A stretch of 64,000 bases of DNA from Tribonema minus (taxonomy: Eukaryota; Sar; Xanthophyceae; Tribonematales; Tribonemataceae): contig JAFCMP010000519.1 of assembly GCA_017506865.1 (NCBI GenBank), positions 186,001 to 250,000 on the forward strand. Reading direction: 5' to 3'. The notes beneath the pieces are model-generated. The model saw only the letters and a program-made list of their open reading frames with translations. It did no database searches and was not told the DNA's origin. Both the position numbers and the translations under genes were made by a program. Of the stretch, positions 11,001-23,100 are shown piece after piece (position 1 is the stretch's first letter; every line of letters starts with the position of its first letter).

Positions 11001-14000
11001 GCGGCGGCAGCAGGTGCGCGTCGGCGCGCGGGTCGCACTGCAGCACGAGCCCGACGCGCACGCGCTGCGGCGCCGCGGCAGTGCTCAGCAGGTCCGCGAT
11101 CGTCGGCAGCGCCTCGGGGTCGCGGTAGCTCACGATGGAGACGAAGATCTCGGATGTGAGGTCGGGCGCGTCGCCCAGCGGCAGCGGCGCCAGCTGCGCG
11201 CGGGTGTCGCCCTCCGCCGCTGCCTCCATAGCGGCACCGGGCGCTGCTGCTGCTGCTGCTGCCGTCGGTAGTGCCGGACGTGTTGCTGTGCTAGTGGCGC
11301 TTGGTTTGGGTCGGGAGTGAGCGCTGCTGTCATGGAGGGTACTGAGCGGTGCTGCAGCTGCTGCTGCTTGTGCTGCTGCTGCTGGTGGCCATGACACTGG
11401 TGCTAGCATTGTAGGTGCTGCAGCAGGCGCCGCCCGTCGTGGTGGCCGGCCGTAGAACCACATGGTGAGGGCAAAGCGCGGCGCAAACGACGGCAGCACC
11501 TGCGTGCCGCCAAGGCACACAGACAGCACGTGATGAGCTTCGGGTTCGGACGCTGCAATGCCTAGCGCTTCCCAAAAAGATGTTGTCACAATGGAAACGG
11601 CGTGCTGCTGCACAATGAGAGAAGAAGATGACAGGCGCGCAGACGTTGTCTCATGTGCTGCAAGCGGCAGGGCACAAGACAGCGGCATGTGCGACGCTGC
11701 ACGCTGCGGCACGGACACGCAAGGCTCATGCGAATGCGCGAAGGTGATAGCGCTGGGGTGTGTTCACAGACTACAAGCGCCTCAAACCGAGGCATGCACT
11801 TGCATGCACCGACATGTTCATGTTCAACAGCGACATTCCTCAATGGCAGCACCTACTCGTATCCCAGTTTCATGTCTCATCTCCAGTCCTTGAGTTCACC
11901 GCTTGGAAGCTGCCATGTACGCTGCGACAATGGGCGCAGCTCTTGGCATCATGACCATGGGGAATGCAACACTCGGTTGAAGTAAGTGTTGAAGTACCTA
12001 AGTGCAATGTGGTGGTTATCACCAACAATACATACACGCCTGGCGTACTTTTGTCGTTGCCAACAGATGCGACTTGGCCAAAAAACAACAAAGGAAGGCA
12101 GTTGTACGTATCACAGCTGTCGACAATTCACAGTTGTACGTATCACAGCTGTCGACAATCCACCAGGTACCAAATGCGTGTATGCGCCAGCATGCATACA
12201 TACCTCATGCTCCACAATGTTGCTCCTGAACAGCACCACCCTGTCCAGCACCGGCTCCACATCCCACGTCCCACCCCCTAGCTGTCCCCCCCCTGCCCCC
12301 TTGTTGCCCCCCAAGTGTACCCTCAGGCACCCCCCATCCCGCGCGCACCAGTCCGGGTTCAGGTAGTACACCGCCGTGACCGTGCGCCGTGGTGAACTGT
12401 CTGTGTCCTCTGCTGAACTGCTTGTGGACTCCGCGTGTACGCCGCCGTCTGCGTCGAGGTGCTTGACGTACCCCCTGCCTGCCCCCGGGTACCACGCCAG
12501 CTGCACCGAGGTCCTGGGTACGAGACCCAGTTCCTTACCCAGGCGGGAGGCCCGCAGTTCCTTGCCGATGGAGGCAAGCTTGCGGAGCACTGCTTCTAGG
12601 CCGGGCCCGGTGCCGTCCGGCTGGTCTGCGATGCCCCCGGTCACCCACAGGAGGTGGTCGCCTGCGCATACATGGATGCAGATTTTGACATAGGCTTACA
12701 GCGTGCTCAATGACAGCGATATGTCTGATCTGTTCGCAGCCGATGCATAACTCTAACCTCAACCTACCAATAACCCTAACCTAACCCCCCCCCGCCCCGC
12801 CCTCCCCACATACCCCCAACACCCCCCATTCCCCCTCCCTTCTCTGAACCGCGATCCTGGCCATGGTATGCATGCTGTCAGCGCCTGGCCCCCGCCCGCA
12901 TGGCCGCCGGCCGCTTGTGTTGTTCACAGCACTTCACGCTACCAGAACTCGAAGAACAGCACTCCACGGCAACAGGTGACGCCCCCAGGTGTACCACGCC
13001 TCCTTCACAGCGCCTCACGCTGCCAGAACTTGAAGGGCAGCGCTGTGCGGCAGCAGGTGACAAATGTCCGAAAGTGTCACTCTGCTACCAGCACGGCCGC
13101 CCCTACTCACGTGCATGCATACTTGCACACACACTTCCGTGGTTCCTCTGTGCTAGAGCACTTGTCGAGGGTGAATGACTGGACGACTCTTGACTCACTG
13201 ACTCGCTGCGGCAGCGCTCTCCACTGTGCTAGAGCACCTGACGAGGCTGCACGACTCGACGACTCTGACTCCCTGACTCGCAGCGGCAGCGCTGCTCACC
13301 TCTGTACCCGTCGTCCTGCCAGCGGCGCGCCCCCGCCCCCATGCCCGCGGGCCGCATGTAACCGCCCGCCTGCACGTGCCGCGCATCACCAGAGGCCAGG
13401 CGCGCCGCCGCGCCGCCCATCAGCGCGTCCTTCACCACCGCAGCGGGACCGCTTCTTGCTCCCAGCACGAACAAGTCGGCAGGGGTCAGTACGGGCTTCG
13501 AGGAAGGGGGGTTCTGGGGTGGTGGCGGTGTGGGGGCTGGCTGTGGGGGGTTGTCGAGGGGGGTCGTTGAAGGTGAAGTTGAAGTTGGCGGCGGCGGCCG
13601 CTGCGCTGAGGCGAGTGGTGCTGCGGGGGTGGCTGGTGTTGTAGGAGCGGGCAGCGGCAGGAAGCCGAGTATCCTGCATCAGCAAAACGTGCAGCAGACG
13701 CTACATTGATAAGTCACACTTCAGAAATACAATTTAGCTTCACAGGCTTCGCGTACACCAAAGGAGGCATAGGCTTTGTTCTTTCAGGCACCACACAAAT
13801 TGAAGTACCATGGCGATGCGTGTGAACAGCACAATAGGCAGCGCTTCGCATAATATCAGCAGCTCTCATCACAACGCCGCAAGTGGCAAAGAAAAATAGT
13901 TGCCAAAGCGCATAAAGGACGCAGATGTTGTGCAGGCGTAGTGTGCAGTGCTCGGAATTGATTGCGCAAGCATTGTTTTGCAGCAGCTTTTGAAAGTTCC

Positions 14001-14183
14001 GCAGTACCTCTCTTGAAGGCCAGATGATAGCGCCCCCAAGCTTTGAGCAGACGGTGCTGTGATGGCCACAGCAGCTCCAGCTGCTGCCGCTGCGGGGTCG
14101 GCTGCTGCAGGTGCTGCTATTGGTGGTGGTGGCGGTGATGATGGTTGTGCTGATGAAGGTGGATCTTGGGGCAAGAAAGCCAT
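8054..14183 (-). CDS. bifunctional prolyl 4-hydroxylase / GT60 hydroxyproline GlcNAc-transferase fusion
   Basis: Seven exons (14008-14183, 13300-13673, 12204-12661, 10594-11499, 9676-9998, 8510-8810, 8054-8221) give 901 aa, all phases matching. Residues 1-150 are Pro/Ala-rich. About 155-352 is a 2-oxoglutarate/Fe(II) prolyl 4-hydroxylase of the PHD2/PhyA type: GDHLLWVTG, QLAWYPGAGRGYVKHLDADG (metal ligands H251, D253), distal H335 in VEHE, and the 2OG-binding arginine R344 in RFALTMW. The exon carrying that arginine runs straight on through an Ala-rich linker into a GT60 domain from about 454: EIFVSIVSYRD, VLQSDSHMRFRRNWD (DSH 592-594), FGEEAAMAARLFTAGYDF, YHLWTRAHRP and LGEYGLGKERTLAQ. In Dictyostelium, PhyA hydroxylates a proline of Skp1 and Gnt1 adds GlcNAc to it; both are cytosolic. 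That this protein acts on Skp1 is inferred. No signal peptide is visible, which fits a cytosolic role. Introns hold exon-edge duplications and long C-runs. Confidence 0.92.
9362..9712. repeat. ladder of exon-end copies in the P4H-GT gene
   Basis: The end of the 9676-9998 exon with its donor (reverse complement of CGCACCTGGGCCTGTG) is followed in the intron by three diverged copies with donors at about 9560, 9462 and 9366, spacing about 114, 98 and 96 bp. Each unit also carries a CACTTCAAA/TTTGAAGTC segment and an AGCGCTCAG segment. The units form a tandem array whose first member is coding. Confidence 0.85.
12880..13300. repeat. diverged tandem copies in P4H-GT intron 2
   Basis: The reverse complement of 12882-12910 (CGGCCGGCGGCCATGCGGGC) resembles the exon text around residues YMRPAGMGAGARR. 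Two further repeat pairs lie at about 12932-13065 (unit around CGCT-CCAGAACT-GAAG) and 13150-13300 (unit around GTGCTAGAGCAC). All lie inside or at the edge of the intron. Confidence 0.6.
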
Positions 14184-15096
14184 AATCCTGCTCACACAAA
14201 AGGTCAGCATATTTCAAGTTTGTAAAGTGAAAGTCGCCAATAGCTCAAGGAGAGTGCAGCAGTGGTACGCGGGCATCCTAGGGTTAGTCTGGAGGCAAGC
14301 GAAGCGGCGCCCCAACCGGCAAGTAGCAGACACACATGATCGCAGCAGCATCAAGTTGTTGAGGTGCGCGCGCGAGAGAGCAGGTCTTTGCAAGATCCGA
14401 ACTCCACTTGCAGCTACCACAGCAGCAGGTGCCCAGGGCTGCTCACTGATGAAGCAGCAGCAACTGGCAGCGATTGTAGCGACTGGCCTGAGCATGTCCA
14501 GTGCAAGGCAACATTTATCTCATAATGGCAGGGGCAGATGAAGCTGCGCAGCGGGCTGCCATCAATGACCAGGCTTCGCTGAACATTCCAGATATTGTGT
14601 GGGGCATGCGGCTCATTGGCATCCTAGAGGGCCGATGACCATCGAGGTCCAATTCATCCAGTGCCGCATTCAGCAATCCTACCACTTCTGTAAGTAAGAG
14701 GCATCTGTGGCGAGTGACGCCGGCAACATTCGTAGCGTCTGGGTCTTCAACTGGCACACACCCAAGGCAGGTCACGTACAGAGCAGTAGGCAGGTATAGT
14801 TACTCTGCTGCAATCGGCACACAAACACCACACACTGCGTCGACTATCACTGGATCCTACCTACATGTTCAGTACAGACAAAAGTGAAACAGCCCTAAAA
14901 TCCAAACTTTGATTATTGTCGCTCACCTGTTCTGCAAATGTATAGGCATCGTGCCTTTAGGCGGCGTCATGACAGCCGCAGCAGCTTTTCTTCGTGATCA
15001 CGTCCTCGCCGGGACTTCAACTGTCTCCAGTTGAAGTGTAATTTTTGGCGAGAGTTCGAACCAAGGAAGCTGAGTGAGCTCGAGCTGAGAGTGGTC
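14184..15096. other. intergenic region of a divergent pair, with one possible exon
   Basis: This separates the minus-strand P4H-GT start from the plus-strand 15097 start. At 14524-14634 a short plus-strand frame reads MAGADEAAQRAAINDQASLN... and ends ILEGR before TGA, with amino-acid use that looks coding. I could not connect it to other exons with a consistent phase, so it is recorded as unproven. Confidence 0.3.
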
Positions 15097-18000
15097 ATGA
15101 GAAATGGCAGAAGAAGGAGTAGTGGCCCCTGCTGCAGGGCCTGCACGAGGGTGCGGCTGCTGCGGGCGGCAGGCCTCACGATTGGGCTGTGCACCAGCGG
15201 CGCCGCAGGCTTCGTGGCACCTGCAACTCCGTCGCAGCTGCCATGCACTCAGTGCCGGTCCCTGAACGGGCCTGGCGCCACCGTCGGTGAGCCAAGACGC
15301 CGATGCCGGGTGTACATGCAGGACAGATGTATTCCCTCAAATCCAGAACATGATTGCCCTCGCCATGTGGACAAAACTCAACATGTGGTAGCAGCTGCGG
15401 CTGCGGTGGCGGCTGCGCCTCCACACGCCACGAATAGCACAACCGCTACTGCCAGCACCAGCACAGGCACGATAGGGGGGGGTTCACTAGGAGGACGCGT
15501 CGCACTCAGCCCTTTCAGCTTCCACGACGTGCTCTTCGACTCGGAAGACGACGAGTCGGAAGACAGCGGTGATGATGACGACATACCAGAGCCGCTGCGG
15601 CGCATCAGCAGCCGCAACAGTCATCATGCGGCCGCGAAGCGCGATGCGAGCTTGTCGGAGCACCGCGCCAGCGCCAGCCAGCAGCCAGGCGCTGACGAGG
15701 GGGACGATGATGCCGCAGCGCACGCGGCCATGATACAGCGAGAAGTGGCCAAGATACTGGCGGCGACGCGCACGGAAGAGGCGCAGGTAGATGAGGAAGC
15801 GGAGGCTGAGGTGAGCTGCCAGTTTCGCCGAGCATCACCATCAGCCATTAACATCAGCACAATGTTGTCTTGTCCGTGCACTGCATGGCGCACCCTGTAT
15901 GCTCACCTGTTTCCGTGCAAAGAGTGGCCCGCATCTAGCCATGTGTGGAAATGTGACAGCAAGCTTTGTAGCAGCTGCTGTGCGCTGACTGTCGCGAATC
16001 AATGCGGAGGCAAACTGCTATTGTCATCCTGCGTGGAATCTTGTTCTCACCAGTGGCATGGCACCACCTCCTGCCCAGGGCCAACATGGCCAGCAATACA
16101 TGGCAGTTGATCATTGGCGCCGCCGCAGCGTCGCCCTTAAGCTCTCTTGCCTCTCATCATCACAACAGGGGACGACAGAATAATCAGTGCCACCCCCTGT
16201 TCACATCGTTCATCGCCGATCTCTCATGAGCATCATCACGCTACAAGTGCCAGCAAGCGCGGTGCGCTCATCAGTGCTCAACACCCCGCTCTACACCCCC
16301 TCAGCGGCGCCGCGATGAGTTCTTGCGGTCGCTCGACTACGGCAACGACATGGCGCTCCGAAAGGCGCTCACGCAGCGCAAGCTCGAAATACTCAAGCAG
16401 CAATCCGCCGCCGTCGCCGCCGCCGGCACTGGCGCAAGCGGCGCTGACAGTGGCAAAAGCGTGGGCGGCATCGGCGCTAAGAGCAGCATCGCTCCGCCAG
16501 AAGCGCTGATTGCGCTGGACGAGGAGGACAAAGAGCTGCTCAATATGACTCCTGCGGAGGACGGCGGCAGCGGCGGCGCAGCGGACGGCCGCAAGCGCAG
16601 CGGCCTACGGCGGCGAGCTGCCAAACCCAAGGGCCCCGTCGTGTGGCTGTTCGAAGACGACGACGAAGACGACGCCGCCACTACTGACAACAGTCACGCC
16701 GACAGTTACAAAGAAACTGCCGTCGACCTCGACGCGTACCACGCCGGCGGCGGCGACCTCGCGTGGAGCGCGACGCCGTTCGCGCCGTACTGGGACGCGC
16801 TACCGGACCCTCTCGCGCTCGGCCGCGTCTACCCCGGCAGCGTCAAGGAGCGGCTCGGCGCGCTGCGCGCGGTGATGCTCAGCGGCCACCCGCGCATGTA
16901 CGGCGGCAGCGCTCAGGAGCTTGAGGGGTACGCGCCCACGGAGACGGACGCGCGGAATGCGCTGGCGGCGCGGCGCCCGCGTCACTTCCTGTGGGGCGTG
17001 GCGCACGAGGTGGAGTGGATGCGGCGGAGCGGGCGGCTGCAGCGGATCAGTGGTGACGGCGGCGGCAGCGGCGGCGCTGAAAGCGCTGCCAGCGACGGCG
17101 CTGGCGGCGGCACCAATGGCGGCACTGCCAGCGGGAGCGCCGGCAGCAGCGCAAGCGCCAGCAGCGGCGGCGGCGGCGCGGCGGCGGTGGTCGCGGACCT
17201 CTCCTCGTGGTGGTCGCGCGCGGCGCTGCTGCTCACGGTAGCGCCGCTGGCCGCGTACGCGGACGTCGCCGCGCAGCCCATCGCCATCGCCGACGCGGCG
17301 GCGCGCGCGGAGCTCGAGCGCCCCGCCGCACGGCGCGTTGTGGATGCGTGGGCGCGCGCGTGGGCGCACACCGACGCGCGCGCAGCAGAGCGCGTCCTCG
17401 CCGGCGCGCCCATGCACGCGGCGCTGCTGGAGGCGGCGGCGGCGCCGGCGTGGGCGGCGCGCGCCGCGGCGGCGGCGGCAGCGCGCGCGCTGTACGCCGC
17501 CGAGTTCGCCGCGCTGCCGGCGGCGGAGCGCGAGCTGGCGGCGGGGTGGATCCGGCGCACGCAGCTGCGCGCCACGGCGCGCTGTGACGAGAGCCTGGAG
17601 GCGCTGATGAGTGGCGGTGGTGGCTATCTGCCAGAGCGCGTTCTCACCGCCGAGTGCCTGGCTGCCGGCGTCGCTCACGTGCCCATGGGCACTGCTGCCG
17701 CCGCCGCCGCGGTGATGCCCGGCGGCGGCGGCGGCGCAGCAGCAGCGGCAGCAGAGGCGGGCCCCGACGCAGCGGCAGCACGGCGGGACGGCGCAGACGC
17801 GGCAGCGGCGGCAGCGCGCACGGAGCGACAGGTGGCGGCGCTGCGGCGGCTCGGGCGGCTGCCGGCGCCGCTGGCGGCGGCGGCGCAGTGGCTGATGGCG
17901 CGCGCGTGCGCGACGTACCCCGGGCGCCACGCGGCGCGGCGGCTGCTGCCGGCGGCGCTGGGGGAGGCGGCGCAGCGGCGGAGGGGGGGGGGGCTGAGGG

Positions 18001-19268
18001 GGGCGCTGGCAGTGGCGGCGGCGTGGGCGTGCGTCGCGCTGTGCGCGCTGCTGCCGCGGCGCTTCAACTATAGGAAGTGGACGCCGCCGCTGGGGATTGA
18101 TCTTGCGGAGGATTATGAGTGCGATCCGGCGTATGAGGGGGGGCAGCTGTGGGGCGGGCGGACGGACTACGGGTTTCTTGCGCGCGGCGCGCTGCACCCC
18201 TTCCAGAGGGCTGTGCGCGGTGAGCGCTGCTGAACGTGTCAGCTGTTGGTGTCGCTCGCGTCGCTGCCACAGTGTCATTTACGTATTGTATTTGATTGAA
18301 GTTCATGCGCAGCCGTGTTAGGTACTGTATGCATGTACTTGGAAGCATCGCACAGGACGCGTAATAGAGTCTGTTGGCGTAGGTAGGTAGATTGGCATGC
18401 TGGGAGGCCTTTCCTGCACGAGCGCTGCAGCACGCAGCGCAATCTGCAGTTCGCGCAGTTATGGCAAGTGCGGCACGCAGTAGTGGCGAGTGCACTGTAC
18501 TTCTGAAGTACTTGCTGAGGTGCAAGTTCAAGACACTTAAAAGTTTGTCCTGTGATGCTTGTTGATTCTCGCTGAGGCTGAGCCCACACGATCAGCACCG
18601 AGCTTTGAAGAAGCCCAAACGATGCTTATAAAGCCTGCCATCAGCTTGCTGCTAGCTCATGCCCACATCCATCTTGTCACGGAAAGATCCAAGAAAAGTA
18701 TCGAATGCTCACTGGTGCTCACTCCGTGCTACTGCGCTCGCGCGAGTGCTCCCCTGCAGGGGTGGGCGGAGGCACGCCTCTGCCGATGGACAGCGCCGCC
18801 ACACTCGACGACGACGAGGACATGTTGGCAGAGGGTCTGCTGCTAGCCACCACAGAGGTAGACGCACTCAAAGCGGCGCAGGCGGCGGCAGCAGCGGCGC
18901 AGGCGGCGCTGGGAGAGCGGGCTGCGGAGGCTCCGCCGTCGGCGGCGGCGGCGGCGGCAGCGGCGGCAGCTGCGGCGGCTGACAGAATTGTGGCTTGGGG
19001 TATGATCACAGACGATGCGCGAGGCACAACGGAGACATCATGTCGTAGCGCAGGCGCTGCAGGCGAACATGTCATCAATGGCACTCGGCGAAGCGCGGAC
19101 GCTGCTGCGGTTGTTTATGAGCCCAACGGCGCAGCGGGGGCGTCGCGTGGGGGTGAGGGTTTCGTGCGTGAAGATGTGCTGAATGGCACGTCACCACTTG
19201 AAGACGATGACGGCGATGCGGCGGCGGCCTTAAGCCATGGGGACAATCCAGAAACGGTTTTCACATGA
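15097..19268 (+). CDS. large unrecognised protein with plastid-type leader
   Basis: Three exons (15097-15810, 16305-18219, 18760-19268) join with consistent phases to give 1045 aa. The start at 15097 is chosen because it puts a basic n-region directly before a hydrophobic stretch LLRAAGLTIGLCTSGAAGFV, ending in an Ala-Gly-Phe motif like the plastid leader of the LHC protein. An acidic stretch follows (DSEDDESEDSGDDDD), then a conserved-looking block (about 240-520, with VYPGSVKERLGALRAVML and RPRHFLWGVAHEVEWM), Gly/Ser and Ala-rich spacers, a possible membrane segment GALAVAAAWACVALCALLP, and a tail motif FNYRKWTPPLGIDLAEDYEC. The last exon is Ala-rich and acidic. I do not recognise the family. 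A plastid location is inferred from the leader alone. Confidence 0.7.
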
Positions 19269-20151
19269 GTGCGCAGCGATTGGTGCAGCTACACTGTTGT
19301 GCTGCATCTGCACAGTAATGAAGTTTAAGGCGGTGGCGGATTCGTCACAAGCTGCCAGGGCACACACACGCTGCAACGCTTCACATGAAGCGCTCGGATA
19401 TCGTTGCGCGTGTGAACACAGCTAAGCGGTGATATAGGCATGTCTCTAGGACTACGAACACATGTAAATGCTGTACAAATCATACGTCAATGGCTTGGAT
19501 GGGTGTCTGCTCTTTGCCTTTCCTGCATGCGAAAACGTAGGTGGCCAATGCTTATGAGCTTACGAAGCTGTCTAGTGATAAATGCTATGTGCTCACTTTT
19601 GCGGCTCCCTCAGGCTGTATGTACTGGATCAAGGTGGGGGCATCTTTTGTTCAGAGTCCATGGAGGGGGGCAGGCCCGGGGGGGCAACTATATATTATTT
19701 CGACCGGTGTGCAGTGAGTGACTTGCGGCTGGATCCATGTGCGACGTAGGTGGCCAATGCGTATTGGTTCTGAGCTTCCGAAGGTGCCTTCAGCCTGCAA
19801 TGTTGGTGGGATGTTGTTGTTGACAGCGCACGGGTATAGTCAAGTATGCAGTTGTCAAGTGCACTTCCTACACATCTCTACCATTACAGAAATGTAGTCT
19901 ATATGTGCTGTCCTTGCACGTGCTATGCTGCTAATGCAAACTATGGCATATTGCCAACCTCTCATCTTCAATTGAACCACATGATCTTTAACGGAACTCA
20001 TCTTCAAGTTGAATTTTCATTCACGAGACCAGCCCTCCGCGGCGCTGCGACTACTTGATCGGCACCAAAGCAGCTCGCGATCCACACCGGTGCCGGTCGA
20101 GTGGCGCTGCGCCAGGTTTTGAGGTTTTCCCACAGTCCCGTCGCTTCTGCG
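19269..20151. other. intergenic region
   Basis: I see no gene in this 883-bp stretch. It includes two similar segments containing GTAGGTGGCCAATGC at about 19538 and 19747, an old local duplication about 210 bp apart. Confidence 0.45.
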
Positions 20152-23100
20152 ATGCGCAGAAATGGCAGCAACGTTGTGGGTGTTGCCCGAGCATTGCTGG
20201 CGGTGTGTATACTGATCGGTGTGGCGTCACTGGCATGTGCGTCGCCGCAGCTGAAGCCTCACGTTAAACCCCGCCCGATCCACTCTTCATCTGAGCACAC
20301 CAAGCGACAGCCACTACGCCGCAAGACAAACTCCGCGCAGCAGGCTGCAAGCAGTGTAGTAGAAGTCAGCTCAGGGAGCAGCCAGCAACAGAACTTTCAG
20401 TTGAAACAAGGACTGCCCCGATGGGAGGAGGTTCTCAAGTTTGCCGACTCAGTGCAGCAGGGCGTGAGCTACCACGCCGGCAGGGTGCCGGAGGCCTTCG
20501 TCTCCTGTGTCGACATGGCCAGGTGGCACATCACGCAGGGCCTTGCGCACGCCAACCACCACACGGCGAAGGCGATGACCGGCCTGAAGACGGCGCACGC
20601 GAACAGCAAACATCGGTTCAGGCGCGGCGGCGGCGGGGGGCGGGAGCAGCGGGGGGGCAGCCTGCACGGCGCGGCGCTGTTGGACTTTGAGCGTCACAAC
20701 AACGCAGCGCTGCAGCACGTGTTGGACGTTATAGACTCGCCGGGGTGGGAGCAGGTGGCGGAGAAGCACGGCATCACGGTGCTCAGGAAGCACATGCACC
20801 CCAAGAAGCACGACGGTGCGTCGCCGACCGCGCATGCGATGTGCACGCAGCGCGATTCCTTGACTTGTCACCCTGGAGCCTTGTCCGCCATGTTGCCGTG
20901 AGGTTACAATGTCTGAGCGTGGCAGTACGACCTGCTGCTGTTGCGTGCCGCCGTGTTGACTGCGGTCTGCAAACTGCGTCTACTTGCATTGCCGACTGCA
21001 CTTGGCAGCTGCGAGCAGCGTGGCGTCTAATCAACCTGCGAGACAGCCCATGTCCGTTGCTTGCCTTAAGCTTTGATGGTGTATGGTGACAGACAAACTT
21101 GGCACTGTCCACTGTGTCAAAGCATGCTTCCGTGTTGACTCTGGTCTCCAAATTCCAGCATTGGGCCTGCGCTCGATTGTGCACCTGTTCCGCCTACAGT
21201 AGGCATGCAGAGGTACCGTTTGACTCAGTCACATCCTGAGGTGGAGCAGCAGATAGCTCTATGTCAGCACCACCTTGCTCATCTTCCACTTGCGGCCCAA
21301 TTTGTGGCCTCATTGCACTCTCCATGCTGCCACCTGTTTCTGCGAGAGCAGGCGCAGACGGCAGCGACGCTGCAGTGGTGGACGAAGCCGCTGCGGCCAA
21401 GTTTGCGTGCGTCATGGCGCGCGGCACGCTGGCGGCGCACGCAGAGGACCTCTTTGCGCTGTTCCAGAGCAACGACCGCGTGCACGAGTACAACGACAAC
21501 TGCGCGGACGTCAGGTGAGTCACCGTCTTGCAGTTGAAGTTCAGAACACTTGCCTCTCGGCGCTGTTCAACGATACCATGGCCGCATGCACGAGTACAAC
21601 GACAACTGCGCGGACGTCAGGTGCGTCACAATCTTGAAGTTGAAGTTGACAACACCTTCCTCTTGGCGTTGTTTAAGAGCAGCGACCGCATGCACAAGTA
21701 GACAAACAACTGCGCGGATGGCAGGTGAGGGGGGCGCAGAGGCGCGCGCCGTCGGCTTAACGGCAGTCACGGCCTTGATATTGAAAGTGCTTGAAAGAGC
21801 TTCGACAGTGGGCGCCCGTCGCTGTAACAGGTCCCCAGGTGTACAACAAGAGAAGGCGAAGAGTAACGCAGCAAATGAGGCATGCCCAAACTTACATCTG
21901 CCAGCCCTTCAGACCTGGAAGCACTCTGACACCCACGATGTGTTCGCAGTTGCCAATTAGCACCTCCACGTTGCCGGTCTGCTCTGGGACACATTTTTCT
22001 TTTGGCTACAAGTCCGCGCATGCCTATTTCAGGATGCTGCACTTGCTGTCAATGATATCGCGCTTCGTCTTGGAGTCCTTCTTTGCGTACAGCTCAAGCG
22101 ACACCTGCCACATCGCAAAGAGAAGAGTGTGGCACAGCAACTGTGTCACATGCCCCATCAGTTTTCGTGTACAGCTGGGCACGCAATGATCATTGTGCGT
22201 GCCTACACGACATCTGCCGCTGGTACTGTGGCTGCATCGCGCCATGCGCACTGCGTAGGCGACTCACTGTATGCTTGTGTTGGTGTTGTTTCCGTTGCTG
22301 CGTTAGGGACCTGGAGGTGGTGTCACAGCACAGCAAGATCACCTGGGCACGGTCGCCGCGCTTTGGCCCCTTCAAGGTATGTATGTACGTGACTGCAGGA
22401 AGCACAGCCTTGCGTTGCAGTTCATGAATTCATTGCACTTCATGGCCTTTGAATGAATAAATTGATGTCGCACACCTACTCTACGAAGTCATGCATGACA
22501 CGCGTGCTTTTTGAACGGCGTGCACGTGATGGTTCCATACCTAGACCCAAGTTGCACTTTATCAAGTCATTCATGCGTGAATCGATGCCACCTTCCGCAG
22601 AGACTCATGTACTTCACTCCGAGCATCGTTTTGCGTAAACGTGTGGTGTAGTCAGTAGCGCGCTGTTGGCAGCTACTACTGCTGTCCACGCAAGTGAACG
22701 GCTCGCCACGCATTATTACCTTTGCTGTACGCAGCTACAGCACATCTTATTGTGTACGGTCTATTGCTAACCCTAACCCTACGTCATACTGCGAGAGCTC
22801 AGAAGAACTGCGAGACACTGGCAGTTTTGTGTGAGCCTGCATTTCACCAATAACTAACACGTGCAAATGTCCTGGGACCCCGCAACACGTTGCGCTCCAT
22901 TGCAAGAGGCAGAAACCTAGCGTGCAGCCACCTGCCATGCTGTCCTGTGCAAGTACTTCTGATAGCTTCGCCTCGCCCAATGCAGTTCTGTGAAAGTAAC
23001 CCCCCCTTGCCCTGGCTGGCGCAGGCGCGTGACTCTCGTACTTCAATCTGGGTTCATCGCATTCTTGCCCGACCACCTAAAACCCCGCACCCTTGCCTGA

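Noticed and set aside
10504-11718. A separate GT60 gene starting at 11718
   Set aside because: The region upstream of 11499 in this frame is intron: a good acceptor lies at 11500, and the sequence after it completes the hydroxylase domain of the upstream exon.
14062-14202. Plus-strand Ala/Gly-rich frame MATAAPAAAAAGSAAAG...
   Set aside because: It is antisense to exon 1 of the P4H-GT gene, whose phase fits the next exon exactly.
16800-18278. 492-aa minus-strand open frame
   Set aside because: Arg/Pro-rich shadow of the well-phased plus-strand exon 16305-18219.
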